NCBI GenBank assembly: GCA_046349395.1
Contig: JAXMCK010000003.1
Coordinates: forward strand, 558,001-622,000
From: JAXMCK01 sp046349395
Lineage (GTDB): Bacteria; Pseudomonadota; Alphaproteobacteria; Geminicoccales; Geminicoccaceae
Direction of reading: 5' to 3'
Length of the DNA stretch: 64,000 bases
Shown: positions 42,871-51,436 of the stretch, one piece after another
Layout of the letters: each line of letters begins with the position of its first letter
Numbering within the stretch: the stretch's first letter is position 1
Made by a program: the position numbers and the translations under genes
The notes under the pieces: model-generated
What the model was told of the DNA's origin: nothing
Database searches by the model: none
Seen by the model: the letters and a program-made list of their open reading frames with translations, nothing else

Positions 42871-44094
42871 TCAGGCCCGGCGCAGGACGTCCGCCAGCGT
42901 CAGGGCGACGACCCGGGTCGCGGCATCGAGGTCGGCGAGCGACAGCCGCTCGTCGGCGGCATGGCCACGCGCCTCCTGGATCGTGCGCGGACCGGCGCCG
43001 TAGAGCACCGTCGGGATGCCGCGCGCCGAATAGTGGCGCCCGTCGGTGTAGAGCGGCACGCCGTGCGGCTTCACGGGGTGCCCCAGCACCCGACTGCCAT
43101 GTGCCTCGAGAGCCTCCACCAGCGGCTCGATACCGGCAATGGGCTTCAGCGGCTCCGCCAGCATGACCCGCGTGCAGCGCACCGTGATGCCGGGCTTACC
43201 GGCCACGGACTCGGTGATGACCTTCGTCAGGGTGGCCTCGACCTCGGCACCGTTCTCCTCGGGAATGAGGCGCCGGTCGAGCCGCAGGGTCACACGGTCC
43301 GGCACGACGTTCGTGTTGATGCCGCCCTTGATCAGGCCGACCGTGATCTGCGGCGAGCCGATACCCTCCACGGAGGAGCGGACCTTCGCCAGCTCCGGGC
43401 GCAGCGCGTAGATCGCCCGGAGCACGTCGGTGGTGGCTTCGAGCGCGTCGTGGCCGAGATCCGGCCGGGCGGCGTGCGCCGCCTTGCCCTCGACCTCGAT
43501 CTCGAGGTGCAGGCAGCCATTGTGGGCGGTGACGATGCCGTGGGCGAAGCCGGCGCCGATGGCGAGGTCGGGCTTCGAGATGCCCTGTTCCAAAAGCCAG
43601 GCGGGGCCGATCTCGCCGCCGGCCTCCTCGTCATAGGTGAGATGCAGCTCCACCGTGCCGCCGAGGCCGTCGGCGACGGGTTCGAGCGCCCGAAGCGCGA
43701 AGGCGTAGGTGGCGAAATCGCTCTTCGAGACCGCGACCCCGCGGCCGTACATGAAGCCGTCCTTCACCTCCCCGCCATAGGGCGGCATCGTCCAGCCCTC
43801 GCCCGGCGGCACCACGTCGCCATGCGCGTTCAGGGCGATGACGGGACCGTCACCGAAGCGGCGCCGCACGACGAGGTTGACGGCGCTCACCATGCCGTTG
43901 GCGCGGACGATGTCGGCCGGAACGGGATGCCGCTCGACCGTGAAGCCCATCTTCTCAAGCAGTTCGGCTGCACGAAGCGCATGCGCGGTGCAGTCGCCCG
44001 GCGGATTGTCGGAAGGAACCCGGACGAGCTCGCGCAGGAAGGCGACCTCCTCGTCGGCCAGGGCATCGATCCGGGCGAGGATAACGTCGTGCAT
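42871..44094 (-). CDS. M20-family metallohydrolase (ArgE/DapE type)
   Basis: 407 residues. 'ALNAHGDVVPPGEGW' carries His91 and Asp93, 'LTYDEEAGGEIG' carries the Glu pair 156-157, and a late His occurs in 'EARGHAADE'. The usual bridging Asp of 'GRGxxDxKGG' is Val122 here ('GRGVAVSKSDFATY'). It belongs to the acetylornithine deacetylase/succinyl-diaminopimelate desuccinylase group and hydrolyses an amide bond. The altered metal bridge makes activity or metal content unusual; Asp126 nearby may substitute. Transcribed alone. Confidence 0.85.
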   Translation of the reverse strand: MHDVILARIDALADEEVAFLRELVRVPSDNPPGDCTAHALRAAELLEKMGFTVERHPVPADIVRANGMVSAVNLVVRRRFGDGPVIALNAHGDVVPPGEGWTMPPYGGEVKDGFMYGRGVAVSKSDFATYAFALRALEPVADGLGGTVELHLTYDEEAGGEIGPAWLLEQGISKPDLAIGAGFAHGIVTAHNGCLHLEIEVEGKAAHAARPDLGHDALEATTDVLRAIYALRPELAKVRSSVEGIGSPQITVGLIKGGINTNVVPDRVTLRLDRRLIPEENGAEVEATLTKVITESVAGKPGITVRCTRVMLAEPLKPIAGIEPLVEALEAHGSRVLGHPVKPHGVPLYTDGRHYSARGIPTVLYGAGPRTIQEARGHAADERLSLADLDAATRVVALTLADVLRRA

Positions 44095-44174
44095 CGAGCG
44101 GCTCCGCGAAGCCGGTCACCGCGACCGGCCGGGCCAGCCCTTAGCGGAAACGCGAATGGCCGCAAGCGGGGCGG

Positions 44175-44852
44175 TCAGGGTGCGGCCGCCGAGGCGTGAG
44201 CCTGGCTCGTGACAGATGTGTAGTCCCAGCGATGAAGCTCGTTGACCGCGTAGTAGGGTGCATAATGGGGCACCGCGGCGACCGGTACGGGCTGTGGCGC
44301 CAGATTGTCGAGGACCAGCGTGCCGCCGGCCGTGAACACGGTCAGCACGGCGTGAGGCTCATGCCGCCGTCTGTCCTCCAGAACAGCGATGCGTAGGCGG
44401 TCTGCTGCGACGCCGAGTCGCCGCAGGGTCACATACTTGGCGATAGCATAGTCCTCGCAGTCGCCTCCTGCGGCGAAGAACTCGAGCGGTGTCGCCCAGT
44501 GATCGCTGACCCCGAAGGTCTCGAGATCGGGACGGTAGGGCTGGCGATTGACGAACGTCTGGACGGCCTCGATCTGCTCGGTTTCCGGGCGTGATCGCGT
44601 CCGAGCGATGAACCCGGACCAGGCGGCGAGGCCGGCCGTCGGGCACATGCCGGGATCGCTTTCACAGAGAGCGTAGAGCGGGGCGTCGTGGCGGAGACGC
44701 TGGAGGAGCCCGTTCCATGCGGTCGGGCCTGCAAGCATACCGGCAGCGGGTTCGGGAGCCGCCGCAAGTGACAGCATGGGTTTCCCGCTGGCAAGGGCCA
44801 TGGGGATGAACATCATCAGGGCAGCAATGGGACACCAGCGCCGCACGTCCAC
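44175..44852 (-). CDS. Bacterial transglutaminase-like cysteine peptidase (LapG-like)
   Basis: 225 residues with a GTG start and an N-terminal signal region ('IAALMMFIPMALASG'). The catalytic triad is visible: Cys132 in 'AAGGDCEDYAIAKY', His167 in 'RHEPHAVL' and Asp182 in 'LVLDNLAP'. This is the BTLCP family (DUF920); LapG members cut surface adhesins in the periplasm under control of LapD. No LapD or large adhesin is adjacent, so the substrate is unknown. Two Cys pairs (63 and 70) may form a disulfide. It lies next to the flagellar block. Confidence 0.87.
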   Translation of the reverse strand: MDVRRWCPIAALMMFIPMALASGKPMLSLAAAPEPAAGMLAGPTAWNGLLQRLRHDAPLYALCESDPGMCPTAGLAAWSGFIARTRSRPETEQIEAVQTFVNRQPYRPDLETFGVSDHWATPLEFFAAGGDCEDYAIAKYVTLRRLGVAADRLRIAVLEDRRRHEPHAVLTVFTAGGTLVLDNLAPQPVPVAAVPHYAPYYAVNELHRWDYTSVTSQAHASAAAP

Positions 44853-44970
44853 GATCGCCTTTCCGCTCCACCCCTTCCGGCAGGGCGCCGGTCGGGAAGG
44901 TCAGAGTGCGCACGCACGGTGAACGAATGCTTGTCGCTGCTGCGCAGATCGCCGGTCTTGATGCACCGGG

Positions 44971-46041
44971 CTACGACTTGGCGACCCGGTTCCGGAGCCG
45001 CATCACATAGCCGATGATCTCGGCGACGGCCTGATAGTACTTGGTCGGGATGTAGTCGCCGACCTCGGCCGTGGCGTGTAGGGCCCGGGCCAGTGGCGGA
45101 CTCTCGATCACCGGAATGCTGTGCTCGCGGGCGAGCGTGCGGATCGTCAAGGCGACGGCATCGGTACCTTTCGCCATCACCTTGGGTGCCGGCGTCTCGC
45201 CGGCCACGTAGCGCAGGGCCACGGCGAAGTGCGTCGGGTTGGTGACGACGAGGGTGGCCTTGGGCACGTCCGCCATCATGCGCCGCCTTGCACGCTCCAT
45301 CCGGATCTGGCGAATCCGCTGGCGGGTGATCGGATCGCCCTCGCTCTGCTTGTGCTCCTCCAGCACTTCCTGGCGCGTCATCCGCAGTTGGTTGCGGAAG
45401 GCGAAGCGGGCATGCGCGTAGTCGAGAAGGGCCAGAACCGCGGTGGCGACGGCGATAGCTGCCAGGAGGCGGAAGGTGGCGGCACCGAGATAGGCGGTCA
45501 TGGCCCCGGTCGAGAGATCCAGTGCGGTCATGATACGCCAGCGCTCGGGCCACAGCACGGCGACCGCGGCGGCGCCCACGACCGTCATCTTGATCAGGCC
45601 CTTGCCGAACTCGGCCAGCGCCTTGGGGGAAAAGATCCGGCCGGCACCGGCGAATGGCGAGACGCGCTCGAACTTCGGCTGGAGCGGCTCGCCGGTCCAC
45701 ACCACGGCGTTCTGCAGCACGGCCGCCAGGATGGGGGCGAGCATGAAGGCGAGGGCCGGCAAGGCCAGCGGGATGGCGGTGGCGGCGAGCAGGCCCGAAA
45801 GTGCCGGGCCCATGTCACCCAGCGACAGACGCGGGGCCTGTTCGAGGAAGGCCTGGAACGCCCGCGCGAGCTGCGGCAGGCCCTCAGGTGCGACGAGCCC
45901 CGTGAGCAGGGCCGCGGTGCCGAACAGTGCCGCGGTCGACACCTCGCGCGAGGAGGCGAGCTGGCCGCGCTCGCGGGCCTCATCGAGCCGTTTCTGTGTC
46001 GGTTCCTCTGTTCTCTGTGAGCGGTCCTCCTCCTCGGCCAC
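44971..46041 (-). CDS. flhB: Flagellar export protein FlhB
   Basis: 356 residues, with four hydrophobic segments in the N-terminal two thirds and a cytoplasmic C-terminal domain with the autocleavage motif NPTH at 268-271 ('LVVTNPTHFAVAL'). FlhB switches export from rod/hook to filament type. The N-terminal 'EEPTQKRLDEARERGQLASS' is the family opening. Last gene of the flagellar block; three bases separate it from fliR. Confidence 0.96.
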   Translation of the reverse strand: MAEEEDRSQRTEEPTQKRLDEARERGQLASSREVSTAALFGTAALLTGLVAPEGLPQLARAFQAFLEQAPRLSLGDMGPALSGLLAATAIPLALPALAFMLAPILAAVLQNAVVWTGEPLQPKFERVSPFAGAGRIFSPKALAEFGKGLIKMTVVGAAAVAVLWPERWRIMTALDLSTGAMTAYLGAATFRLLAAIAVATAVLALLDYAHARFAFRNQLRMTRQEVLEEHKQSEGDPITRQRIRQIRMERARRRMMADVPKATLVVTNPTHFAVALRYVAGETPAPKVMAKGTDAVALTIRTLAREHSIPVIESPPLARALHATAEVGDYIPTKYYQAVAEIIGYVMRLRNRVAKS

Positions 46042-46044
46042 CTG

Positions 46045-46806
46045 CTAGACCCCCCCGATGAGCCGGAGCGTGCGCTCAAGGATTTCCAGCGCCAGATGGG
46101 CGACCGCCACCAGGGATACGAGGAGCAGGGCTAGCGACAGCAGCAGCTGGACGGGCATCGAGACGAAGAAGACCTGGAACGAGGGCACGAGGCGATTGAG
46201 CGCGCCCAGCGCCAGGTTGACGAGCAGACCCGCCACGACGAGCGGGGCCGCCATCCGCAGGGCAACGCCGAAAGCCTCACTCACGAGCCCAAGGAGGGCT
46301 CGGGCCAGATCGCCGCTCGGCAGCCCCGCTCCGGCCGGCAGGACGCCGTAGCTGGCAGCCAGCGACAGCATCAGCTCACGGTAAAGGCCGGTGGTGAAGA
46401 GCAGGGTGAGAACCAGCACGGCAATGAAGTTGCCGGGCAGGGTTCCCTGAGTTGCTTCCGCCGGATCGAAGAAGGCTGCGGCCGCGAGGCCCGACTGCAT
46501 CGCAATCACCGTGCCCCCGACATGCACCGCCGCCATGACGAGCCGGCAGAGCACGCCCAGCATCAGGCCCAGCACGACCTCGCCGGCGATGAGAGCAGCG
46601 AGACCCAGAGGCTCCACCGGCATGGCCGGCAACCGTGCCTTCAGGGTCGGGGCGAGCAGGACGCTGACGGCCAGTGCAATCAGCAGGCGCAACCGGGCGA
46701 GCACATAGTGCTCGCCGAAGCCCGGCACCAGCATGAGTGCCGCTCCGATGCGGCCGAACACGAGGAGAACGGAGAACAGCTCGGCGGTGACGAGATGCGG
46801 CAGCAT
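46045..46806 (-). CDS. fliR: Flagellar export protein FliR
   Basis: 253 residues with six to seven hydrophobic segments and no signal. The order is FliQ-FliR-FlhB, the standard export-gate gene order. 'VFGRIGAALMLVPGFGEHYV' is near the family start and 'LPGNFIAVLVLTLLFTTGLY' is the mid-protein helix. It is part of the FliPQR core through which flagellin and hook proteins pass. FliP itself is not in the window. Confidence 0.94.
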   Translation of the reverse strand: MLPHLVTAELFSVLLVFGRIGAALMLVPGFGEHYVLARLRLLIALAVSVLLAPTLKARLPAMPVEPLGLAALIAGEVVLGLMLGVLCRLVMAAVHVGGTVIAMQSGLAAAAFFDPAEATQGTLPGNFIAVLVLTLLFTTGLYRELMLSLAASYGVLPAGAGLPSGDLARALLGLVSEAFGVALRMAAPLVVAGLLVNLALGALNRLVPSFQVFFVSMPVQLLLSLALLLVSLVAVAHLALEILERTLRLIGGV

Positions 46807-46827
46807 GGGTCCGGCCCGACCTCACGG

Positions 46828-47103
46828 TTATCCGAGCGGACCGGCGGCGATGCGGGCGAACAGTTCCTGCGTGAACGTGGCAAGGGCTGAGATGGCGAAC
46901 GGTGCCGAGAGCAGCATGGCCAGAAAGACGACGACGAGCTTTGGGACGAAGGAGAGGGTCATCTCCTGGATCTGCGTCAGCGCTTGCAGCAGCGAAATGG
47001 CGACACCCGTGATCAGGGCGGCGAGGAGGGCGGGGGCGCCCACCTCCAGCATCACCCAGATGGCGCGGCGCGCGATGTCGAGGACGGTGTCGCTGCTCAG
47101 CAT
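46828..47103 (-). CDS. fliQ: Flagellar export protein FliQ
   Basis: 91 residues with two long transmembrane helices ('LLAALITGVAISLLQALTQI' and 'LVVVFLAMLLSAPFAISALA'), the family architecture. 'QIQEMTLSFVPKL' is the characteristic loop. It is part of the export gate with FliP and FliR. It lies between fliE and fliR. Confidence 0.95.
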   Translation of the reverse strand: MLSSDTVLDIARRAIWVMLEVGAPALLAALITGVAISLLQALTQIQEMTLSFVPKLVVVFLAMLLSAPFAISALATFTQELFARIAAGPLG

Positions 47104-47111
47104 CGGTGGCC

Positions 47112-47438
47112 TCAGATCGGCATTCGCATGATTTCCTGATACGCGGCGATCACGCGGTCGCGGACCGCCGTCACCTTCTGCAGGCCGAGCTCGGCGGCAC
47201 TGACCGCTTCGACGACCTGCTGGAGGTTGCCGCGGCCGGTCAGCGCCTCAACCGAGCGACCCTCGCTCTTGGCGAGGTCCTGGGCGGCCGTTTCGAGCTG
47301 TGTGAGTAGCAGCGCGTCGAAGCGCGGTGCGGCCACGCCGGCATCGACCGGCGACGGTGTCGACGGCCGGATCGCCTCGCCACGTCTAAGAGCCGCCTGA
47401 TAGGCCTGGAGTGCCGTCGAGATGCCGCCGACCGTCAT
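47112..47438 (-). CDS. fliE: Flagellar hook-basal body protein FliE
   Basis: 108 residues of the MS-ring/rod junction protein. The C-terminal helical region 'LQQVVEAVSAAELGLQKVTA' and 'DRVIAAYQEIMRMPI' closely matches FliE, whose C-terminus always has a Y-x-E-I-M-x-M-x-I-type ending. It is exported without a signal peptide. It sits between flgC and fliQ as in alphaproteobacteria. Confidence 0.94.
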   Translation of the reverse strand: MTVGGISTALQAYQAALRRGEAIRPSTPSPVDAGVAAPRFDALLLTQLETAAQDLAKSEGRSVEALTGRGNLQQVVEAVSAAELGLQKVTAVRDRVIAAYQEIMRMPI

Positions 47439-47449
47439 CGCCGCAGCCC

Positions 47450-47857
47450 TCAGCGCAGCAGGTCGAGGGTGCGGGTGAGCATCGAGCGGGCCAGCTCCAT
47501 CGACTTCAGGTTGGCCTCGTAGGAGCGCTGCGCCTCGCGCATGTCGCTGAGCTCGGCCAAGGGCTCGACGTTCGGGTACTTGACGTAGCCGTTGGCGTCG
47601 GCCGCAGGATGGCCGGGCTCGTGACGCATCTCGAAGTCGCTCTGATCCTCGCCGTAGCGCGTCACGTCGACGAGCTTGGCGCCGAGATCACGATCGGCCA
47701 CGGATCCGAAGCTGATCGTCTTCCGCCGGTAGGGGTCGGCACCCGGCGAGGAACCGGTCGACTCGGCGTTGGCGAGGTTCTCGGCCGTCACCCGCAGGCG
47801 GGCGGACTGCACCTTCATGCCGGAGGCGGCGAGGCGCATGGCGATGTTGAGGTCCAT
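47450..47857 (-). CDS. flgC: Flagellar rod protein FlgC
   Basis: 135 residues. It begins 'MDLNIAMRLAASGMKVQSAR' and has 'VTAENLANAESTG', the N-terminal rod motif, with a C-terminal helix ('EAQRSYEANLKSMELARSML') of the FlgB/FlgC/FlgF/FlgG family. It is a proximal rod subunit. It follows flgB by 22 bases and precedes fliE. Confidence 0.95.
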   Translation of the reverse strand: MDLNIAMRLAASGMKVQSARLRVTAENLANAESTGSSPGADPYRRKTISFGSVADRDLGAKLVDVTRYGEDQSDFEMRHEPGHPAADANGYVKYPNVEPLAELSDMREAQRSYEANLKSMELARSMLTRTLDLLR

Positions 47858-47879
47858 GGCGTTGGGTTCCTTCTAGGGA

Positions 47880-48293
47880 TCAGCTCTGGGGCAGGCCCAA
47901 GGCCGTGCGCATCATGCCGAGATAGCGGCGGTAGAGATTCGTCGTGAGCTGATAGTCGAGCTCGGTGTCGGCCATCTTCTGCATCTGCTCGGGCAGCTCG
48001 ACCGCATTGCCCGACGGCGCCGTCTCGAACGAGTCCACGACCGCCGCCTTGAACTCCTGACCGGCACCCCCCTTCGCTTCGGCATGGGCCGCCGCCGTGC
48101 GCGCCAGCGCCAGCTGCTGGGCGCCGGTCGCGTGACGCAGCAGCGTGTCGAAGTTGGCCGGGGCCAGATCCTGGGCGCCGTAGCCCGGCGTGTCGGCATT
48201 CGCGATGTTCTCGCTCAGCACGCCCATGCGCTCGCCGAGCCATGCCTGTCGGCCGGAGATCAGCCCGAACAGGGTGGAGCCGTCGACGCTCAT
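47880..48293 (-). CDS. flgB: Flagellar rod protein FlgB
   Basis: 137 residues. The rod motif 'MGVLSENIANADTPGYGAQD' lies at about 23-42 and the C-terminal helix contains 'LTTNLYRRYLGMMRTALGL'. It is a proximal rod subunit and the first gene of the flagellar operon. It diverges from csrA; its promoter must lie in the 110 bases before 48405. Confidence 0.95.
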   Translation of the reverse strand: MSVDGSTLFGLISGRQAWLGERMGVLSENIANADTPGYGAQDLAPANFDTLLRHATGAQQLALARTAAAHAEAKGGAGQEFKAAVVDSFETAPSGNAVELPEQMQKMADTELDYQLTTNLYRRYLGMMRTALGLPQS

Positions 48294-48404
48294 GATCCTC
48301 GCCTCTTCGGTGGCACCTCCCGTCCCGGAGGTCCGCGCCGTTGAAGCTTACGGATGTTAAGGTTAACAAACCGTGAAAGCGCCCGACCGGGCCTTCGGAG
48401 CCGC

Positions 48405-48617
48405 ATGCTCTACCTGACGCGCCGCACGGGCGAGGCCGTGATCATCGACAACCGCATCGAGATCCGAATCGTCGAGGTGCACGGACGAACCGTGAAGCTC
48501 GGCCTCAACTTTCCGCCCGACGTCCAGGTGCTGCGGGAGGAGGTTTATCTCGAGGTGAAAGCCGCCAACGAAGCGGCCGCCGAGCGTGGCGACGAGACTC
48601 CGCCGGAGCCGGTATGA
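48405..48617 (+). CDS. csrA: Translational regulator CsrA
   Basis: 70 residues starting 'MLYLTRRTGEAVIIDN' at ATG 48405 after a GGAG, with 'GRTVKLGLNFPPDVQVLREE' forming the RNA-binding strands. It binds GGA motifs in mRNA leaders, repressing or stabilising translation, often of flagellar and carbon genes. It diverges from flgB, so both lie around one shared promoter region. Its stop overlaps purE by ATGA, so csrA and purE are translationally coupled. The longer frame from 48354 is unlikely. Confidence 0.93.
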   Translation: MLYLTRRTGEAVIIDNRIEIRIVEVHGRTVKLGLNFPPDVQVLREEVYLEVKAANEAAAERGDETPPEPV

Positions 48618-49117
48618 CCGCGCTGCCACCTCTCGTCGCCGTCGTCATGGGCAGCCAGTCCGACTGGGCGACCATGCGCCACGCCGCGGAGGTGCTCGAC
48701 GAGCTGGGTGTGCCGCACGTGGCGCGGATCGTCTCTGCGCATCGCACGCCCGAGCGGCTCGTCAGCTTCGCTCATGGCGCGCAGGAAGCAGGTCTCAAGG
48801 TTGTCGTCGCCGGTGCCGGCGGGGCGGCGCATCTGCCGGGCATGATCGCGTCGATGACGACACTGCCGGTGCTGGGTGTGCCGGTGGAGAGCAAGGCGCT
48901 CAGCGGCTGGGACAGTCTCCTGTCGATCGTCCAGATGCCGGGCGGCGTGCCCGTCGGTACACTTGCCATCGGACGCGCGGGTGCGATCAATGCGGGAATT
49001 CTGGCCGCCTCGATCCTGGCCCTGTCTGATTCCGCCCTGGCCGATCGGCTGGCCGTCTGGCGCCAGCGGCAGACCGAGGCTGTGGCCGAGCATCCCAGCG
49101 ACGAGCCCGCACTTTGA
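48614..49117 (+). CDS. purE: N5-carboxyaminoimidazole ribonucleotide mutase
   Basis: 167 residues of class I PurE. 'VVMGSQSDWATMRHAAEVLD' is the family start, 'SAHRTPERL' carries the catalytic His, and 'GAGGAAHLPGMIASMTTLPV' follows. It converts N5-CAIR to CAIR in purine synthesis, working with PurK, which follows. It is coupled to csrA upstream (ATGA) and overlaps purK by four bases (TTGA). Confidence 0.95.
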   Translation: MTALPPLVAVVMGSQSDWATMRHAAEVLDELGVPHVARIVSAHRTPERLVSFAHGAQEAGLKVVVAGAGGAAHLPGMIASMTTLPVLGVPVESKALSGWDSLLSIVQMPGGVPVGTLAIGRAGAINAGILAASILALSDSALADRLAVWRQRQTEAVAEHPSDEPAL

Positions 49118-50190
49118 GCACCGTTCCGCCGGGCTCGGTCATCGGCATCCTGGGCGGCGGCCAGCTCGGCCGCATGACGGCGATGGCGGCCGCCCGACTC
49201 GGCTATCGCTGCCACATCTTCGCACCCGAGGCCGAGAGCCCCGCGGCAGACGTCTCGGCCGCCTGGACCAGGGCCGACTATGCCGACGAGGCGGCCCTGC
49301 GCCGCTTCGCGCGCGAGGTGGACGTGGTGACGCTGGAGTTCGAGAACGTCGCCGTCTCGGCGGTCGAAATGCTCCGGTCCCTTGTTCCGGTGCGTCCCGG
49401 CCCGTCGGTGCTCGCCATTACCCAGGACCGCGTCGCCGAGAAGGACTTCGTGCGCGGCATCGGGGTCGCGGTCACCGATTATGCCGCCGTCCGCAGCCCC
49501 GACGAGTTGGCGGAAGCGGCCCGGCGGCTCGGCCCAGGCATCCTGAAGACGACCCGCCTCGGCTATGACGGCAAGGGCCAGCTTCGCCTGGCGTCCGATA
49601 CCGATCCGGCCGCTGCTTTCGCGTCGCTCGGCCAGCCGGTCCAGATCCTCGAAGCCTTCGTCGACTTCGAGATCGAGCTGTCCGTGGTGACGGCTCGGGG
49701 CGTGGACGGCGCCCACCGCAGCTACGTGCCCGTCGAGAACCGCCACCGGCATCACATCCTCGACCGCACGATCGCTCCGGCCGAGCTGCCACCGTCGCTC
49801 GTGGCGGAAGCCGTCGACATGGCCGAACGCATCGCCGCGTCCCTCGATCTGACCGGCCTGCTCGCCGTCGAGATGTTCCTCACCAAGGACGGTCGGCTGC
49901 TCGTCAACGAGCTGGCCCCTCGTCCCCACAACTCCGGTCATTGGACGATCGACGCCTGCGCCGTCAGCCAGTTCGAGCAGCTGGTCCGTGCCGTCTGCGG
50001 CCTACCGCTGGGCGATCCCACCCGTTTCGCCAACGCCGAAATGGTCAACCTGCTCGGCGAGGACGTGCTGCGCTGGCCGGAACTGCTGGCGGAGCCCGGG
50101 GCTCGACTCCATCTCTATGGCAAGCGGGAGGCGAAGCCGGGTCGCAAGATGGGCCATGTCACCCGGCTCAAGGGTGCCGACCGTTCATGA
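49114..50190 (+). CDS. purK: N5-carboxyaminoimidazole ribonucleotide synthase
   Basis: 358 residues with a TTG start at 49114 overlapping purE. 'SVIGILGGGQLGRMTAMAAA' is the N-terminal Rossmann-like domain; 'ILKTTRLGYDGKGQ' is the ATP-grasp loop and 'LLVNELAPRPHNSGHWTIDA' is the conserved late motif. It makes N5-CAIR from AIR, bicarbonate and ATP. The purEK order is usual in alphaproteobacteria; the preceding csrA is not. Confidence 0.95.
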   Translation: MSTVPPGSVIGILGGGQLGRMTAMAAARLGYRCHIFAPEAESPAADVSAAWTRADYADEAALRRFAREVDVVTLEFENVAVSAVEMLRSLVPVRPGPSVLAITQDRVAEKDFVRGIGVAVTDYAAVRSPDELAEAARRLGPGILKTTRLGYDGKGQLRLASDTDPAAAFASLGQPVQILEAFVDFEIELSVVTARGVDGAHRSYVPVENRHRHHILDRTIAPAELPPSLVAEAVDMAERIAASLDLTGLLAVEMFLTKDGRLLVNELAPRPHNSGHWTIDACAVSQFEQLVRAVCGLPLGDPTRFANAEMVNLLGEDVLRWPELLAEPGARLHLYGKREAKPGRKMGHVTRLKGADRS

Positions 50191-50193
50191 TCC

Positions 50194-50403
50194 TCAGGCG
50201 ATGATGTCGGGAATGCGGTTGTTCTCGAGCCAGCTGATGCGGTCCTTCAGGACCAGCTTCTGCTTCTTGAGGCGCTGCAGTTCGAGCTCGTCGAGCCGGC
50301 CGTCGGTCTGCAGCTGCAGGATGCGTTGGTCGAGCGCGCGGTGCGCGGCCTTCAAGGTCGCGAGACGCGTGTCGATCTCCTGCGGGCCGGATTTCTCGTC
50401 CAT
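50194..50403 (-). CDS. YdcH/DUF465-family small coiled-coil protein
   Basis: 69 residues from ATG 50403. It is a helical hairpin: 'ATLKAAHRALDQRILQLQTD' and 'ELQRLKKQKLVLKDRISWLE'. The pattern of basic second helix and W-L-E-N is typical of DUF465/YdcH proteins. No function is proven. It ends at 50194, four bases from the purK stop. A second member of the family is at 52115. Confidence 0.82.
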   Translation of the reverse strand: MDEKSGPQEIDTRLATLKAAHRALDQRILQLQTDGRLDELELQRLKKQKLVLKDRISWLENNRIPDIIA

Positions 50404-50503
50404 AGTCGCGCATGACAGGGGTGGGTCGGCGTGGGAGTATGGCACGGCCTAGGTCGGTGCGCAGCAAGCTAAGCGACCCAGGTCGCCTGCTAGGAAGGTG
50501 GGG

Positions 50504-51436
50504 ATGCGTCTCGTAGCGGATATCGGTGGCACCAACGCCCGCTTCGCGCTGGCCGGCCCGGATGGTCGGCTTCAGGCGGAGCGCCGCCTTGCCGTCGCCG
50601 ATTTTCCGGGCCTGGCCGAGGCGGCGGAAAGCTATCTCGGTGGCCGCAAGGTCGAGGAGGCGGTGATCGCGGTCGCGACGCCGATCGAGACCGACGAGGT
50701 CCGGCTGACCAACGCGCATTGGAGATTCTCGGTCAGCGGCCTCGGCCCGCGGCTCGGCATTCCGCGCTTGGCGGTGATCAACGATTTCGTCGCGCAGGCT
50801 TTTGCGGTGCTGCACTTGAGCCCGGGAGACTGGGAGCCCGTCGGCGGGGGCGAGAGCGTGCCCGGCCGCGCCATCGGCGTGCTCGGTGCGGGTACTGGAC
50901 TGGGAGTCTCGGCCCTGGTGCCGACCAATGCGGGTTGGGTCGCCCTGCCGACCGAGGGCGGGCACACGACGCTGATCGCCGAGACCGAGGAGGAGCGGGC
51001 CGTTCGCGACTGGCTCGGTCAACGCTTCGGCCACATCTCCAATGAGCGTGTCCTGTCCGGACCCGGACTGCTCAACCTCGCCGAGGCGCTGGCCGGTGTT
51101 TCGGGCGGGACCACGACGGCGCGCACGCCTGCCGATGTGTCGGCCTTCGCCGGCAATGCGAGCTGTCCCTACTGCGTCTCGGCCGTGCGCATCTTCTCGG
51201 CCCTGCTCGGTGCCTTCGCGGGCAATCTGGCGTTGGTCTATGGTGCGAGGGGAGGCATCTACGTCACCGGCGGCGTCGGTCGCCAACTGGGGCCGTTGTT
51301 CGATCGCGATGCCTTCCGCCGACGCTTCACCGACAAGGGCCGCATGTCCGCCTATCTCGATCCGATCCCCACACGGCTCGTGAAGCGCGATGAGACGGGC
51401 TTGCTCGGGGCCGCCTTCTATCCGGTGGACCAGTGA
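50504..51436 (+). CDS. glk: Glucokinase
   Basis: 310 residues (ATG 50504; GTG 50498 in frame). 'LVADIGGTNARFALAGP' is the ATP phosphate motif, 'VINDFVAQAF' carries the catalytic Asp, 'GVLGAGTGLGVSAL' is the adenosine motif and 'LPTEGGHTTL' contacts glucose. It belongs to the bacterial Glk family without the ROK zinc motif. It phosphorylates glucose with ATP. The end overlaps the following gene by four bases (GTGA). Confidence 0.94.
   Translation: MRLVADIGGTNARFALAGPDGRLQAERRLAVADFPGLAEAAESYLGGRKVEEAVIAVATPIETDEVRLTNAHWRFSVSGLGPRLGIPRLAVINDFVAQAFAVLHLSPGDWEPVGGGESVPGRAIGVLGAGTGLGVSALVPTNAGWVALPTEGGHTTLIAETEEERAVRDWLGQRFGHISNERVLSGPGLLNLAEALAGVSGGTTTARTPADVSAFAGNASCPYCVSAVRIFSALLGAFAGNLALVYGARGGIYVTGGVGRQLGPLFDRDAFRRRFTDKGRMSAYLDPIPTRLVKRDETGLLGAAFYPVDQ

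Noticed and set aside
48310..48335. Possible sigma-54 promoter (TGGCAC) before flgB
   Set aside because: The matching TTGC element at the right spacing is missing.
48351..48371. Possible CtrA box (TTAA...TTAAC) between csrA and flgB
   Set aside because: The two TTAA half-sites are only two bases apart instead of seven, so the consensus is not met; it is noted only as an AT-rich promoter region.
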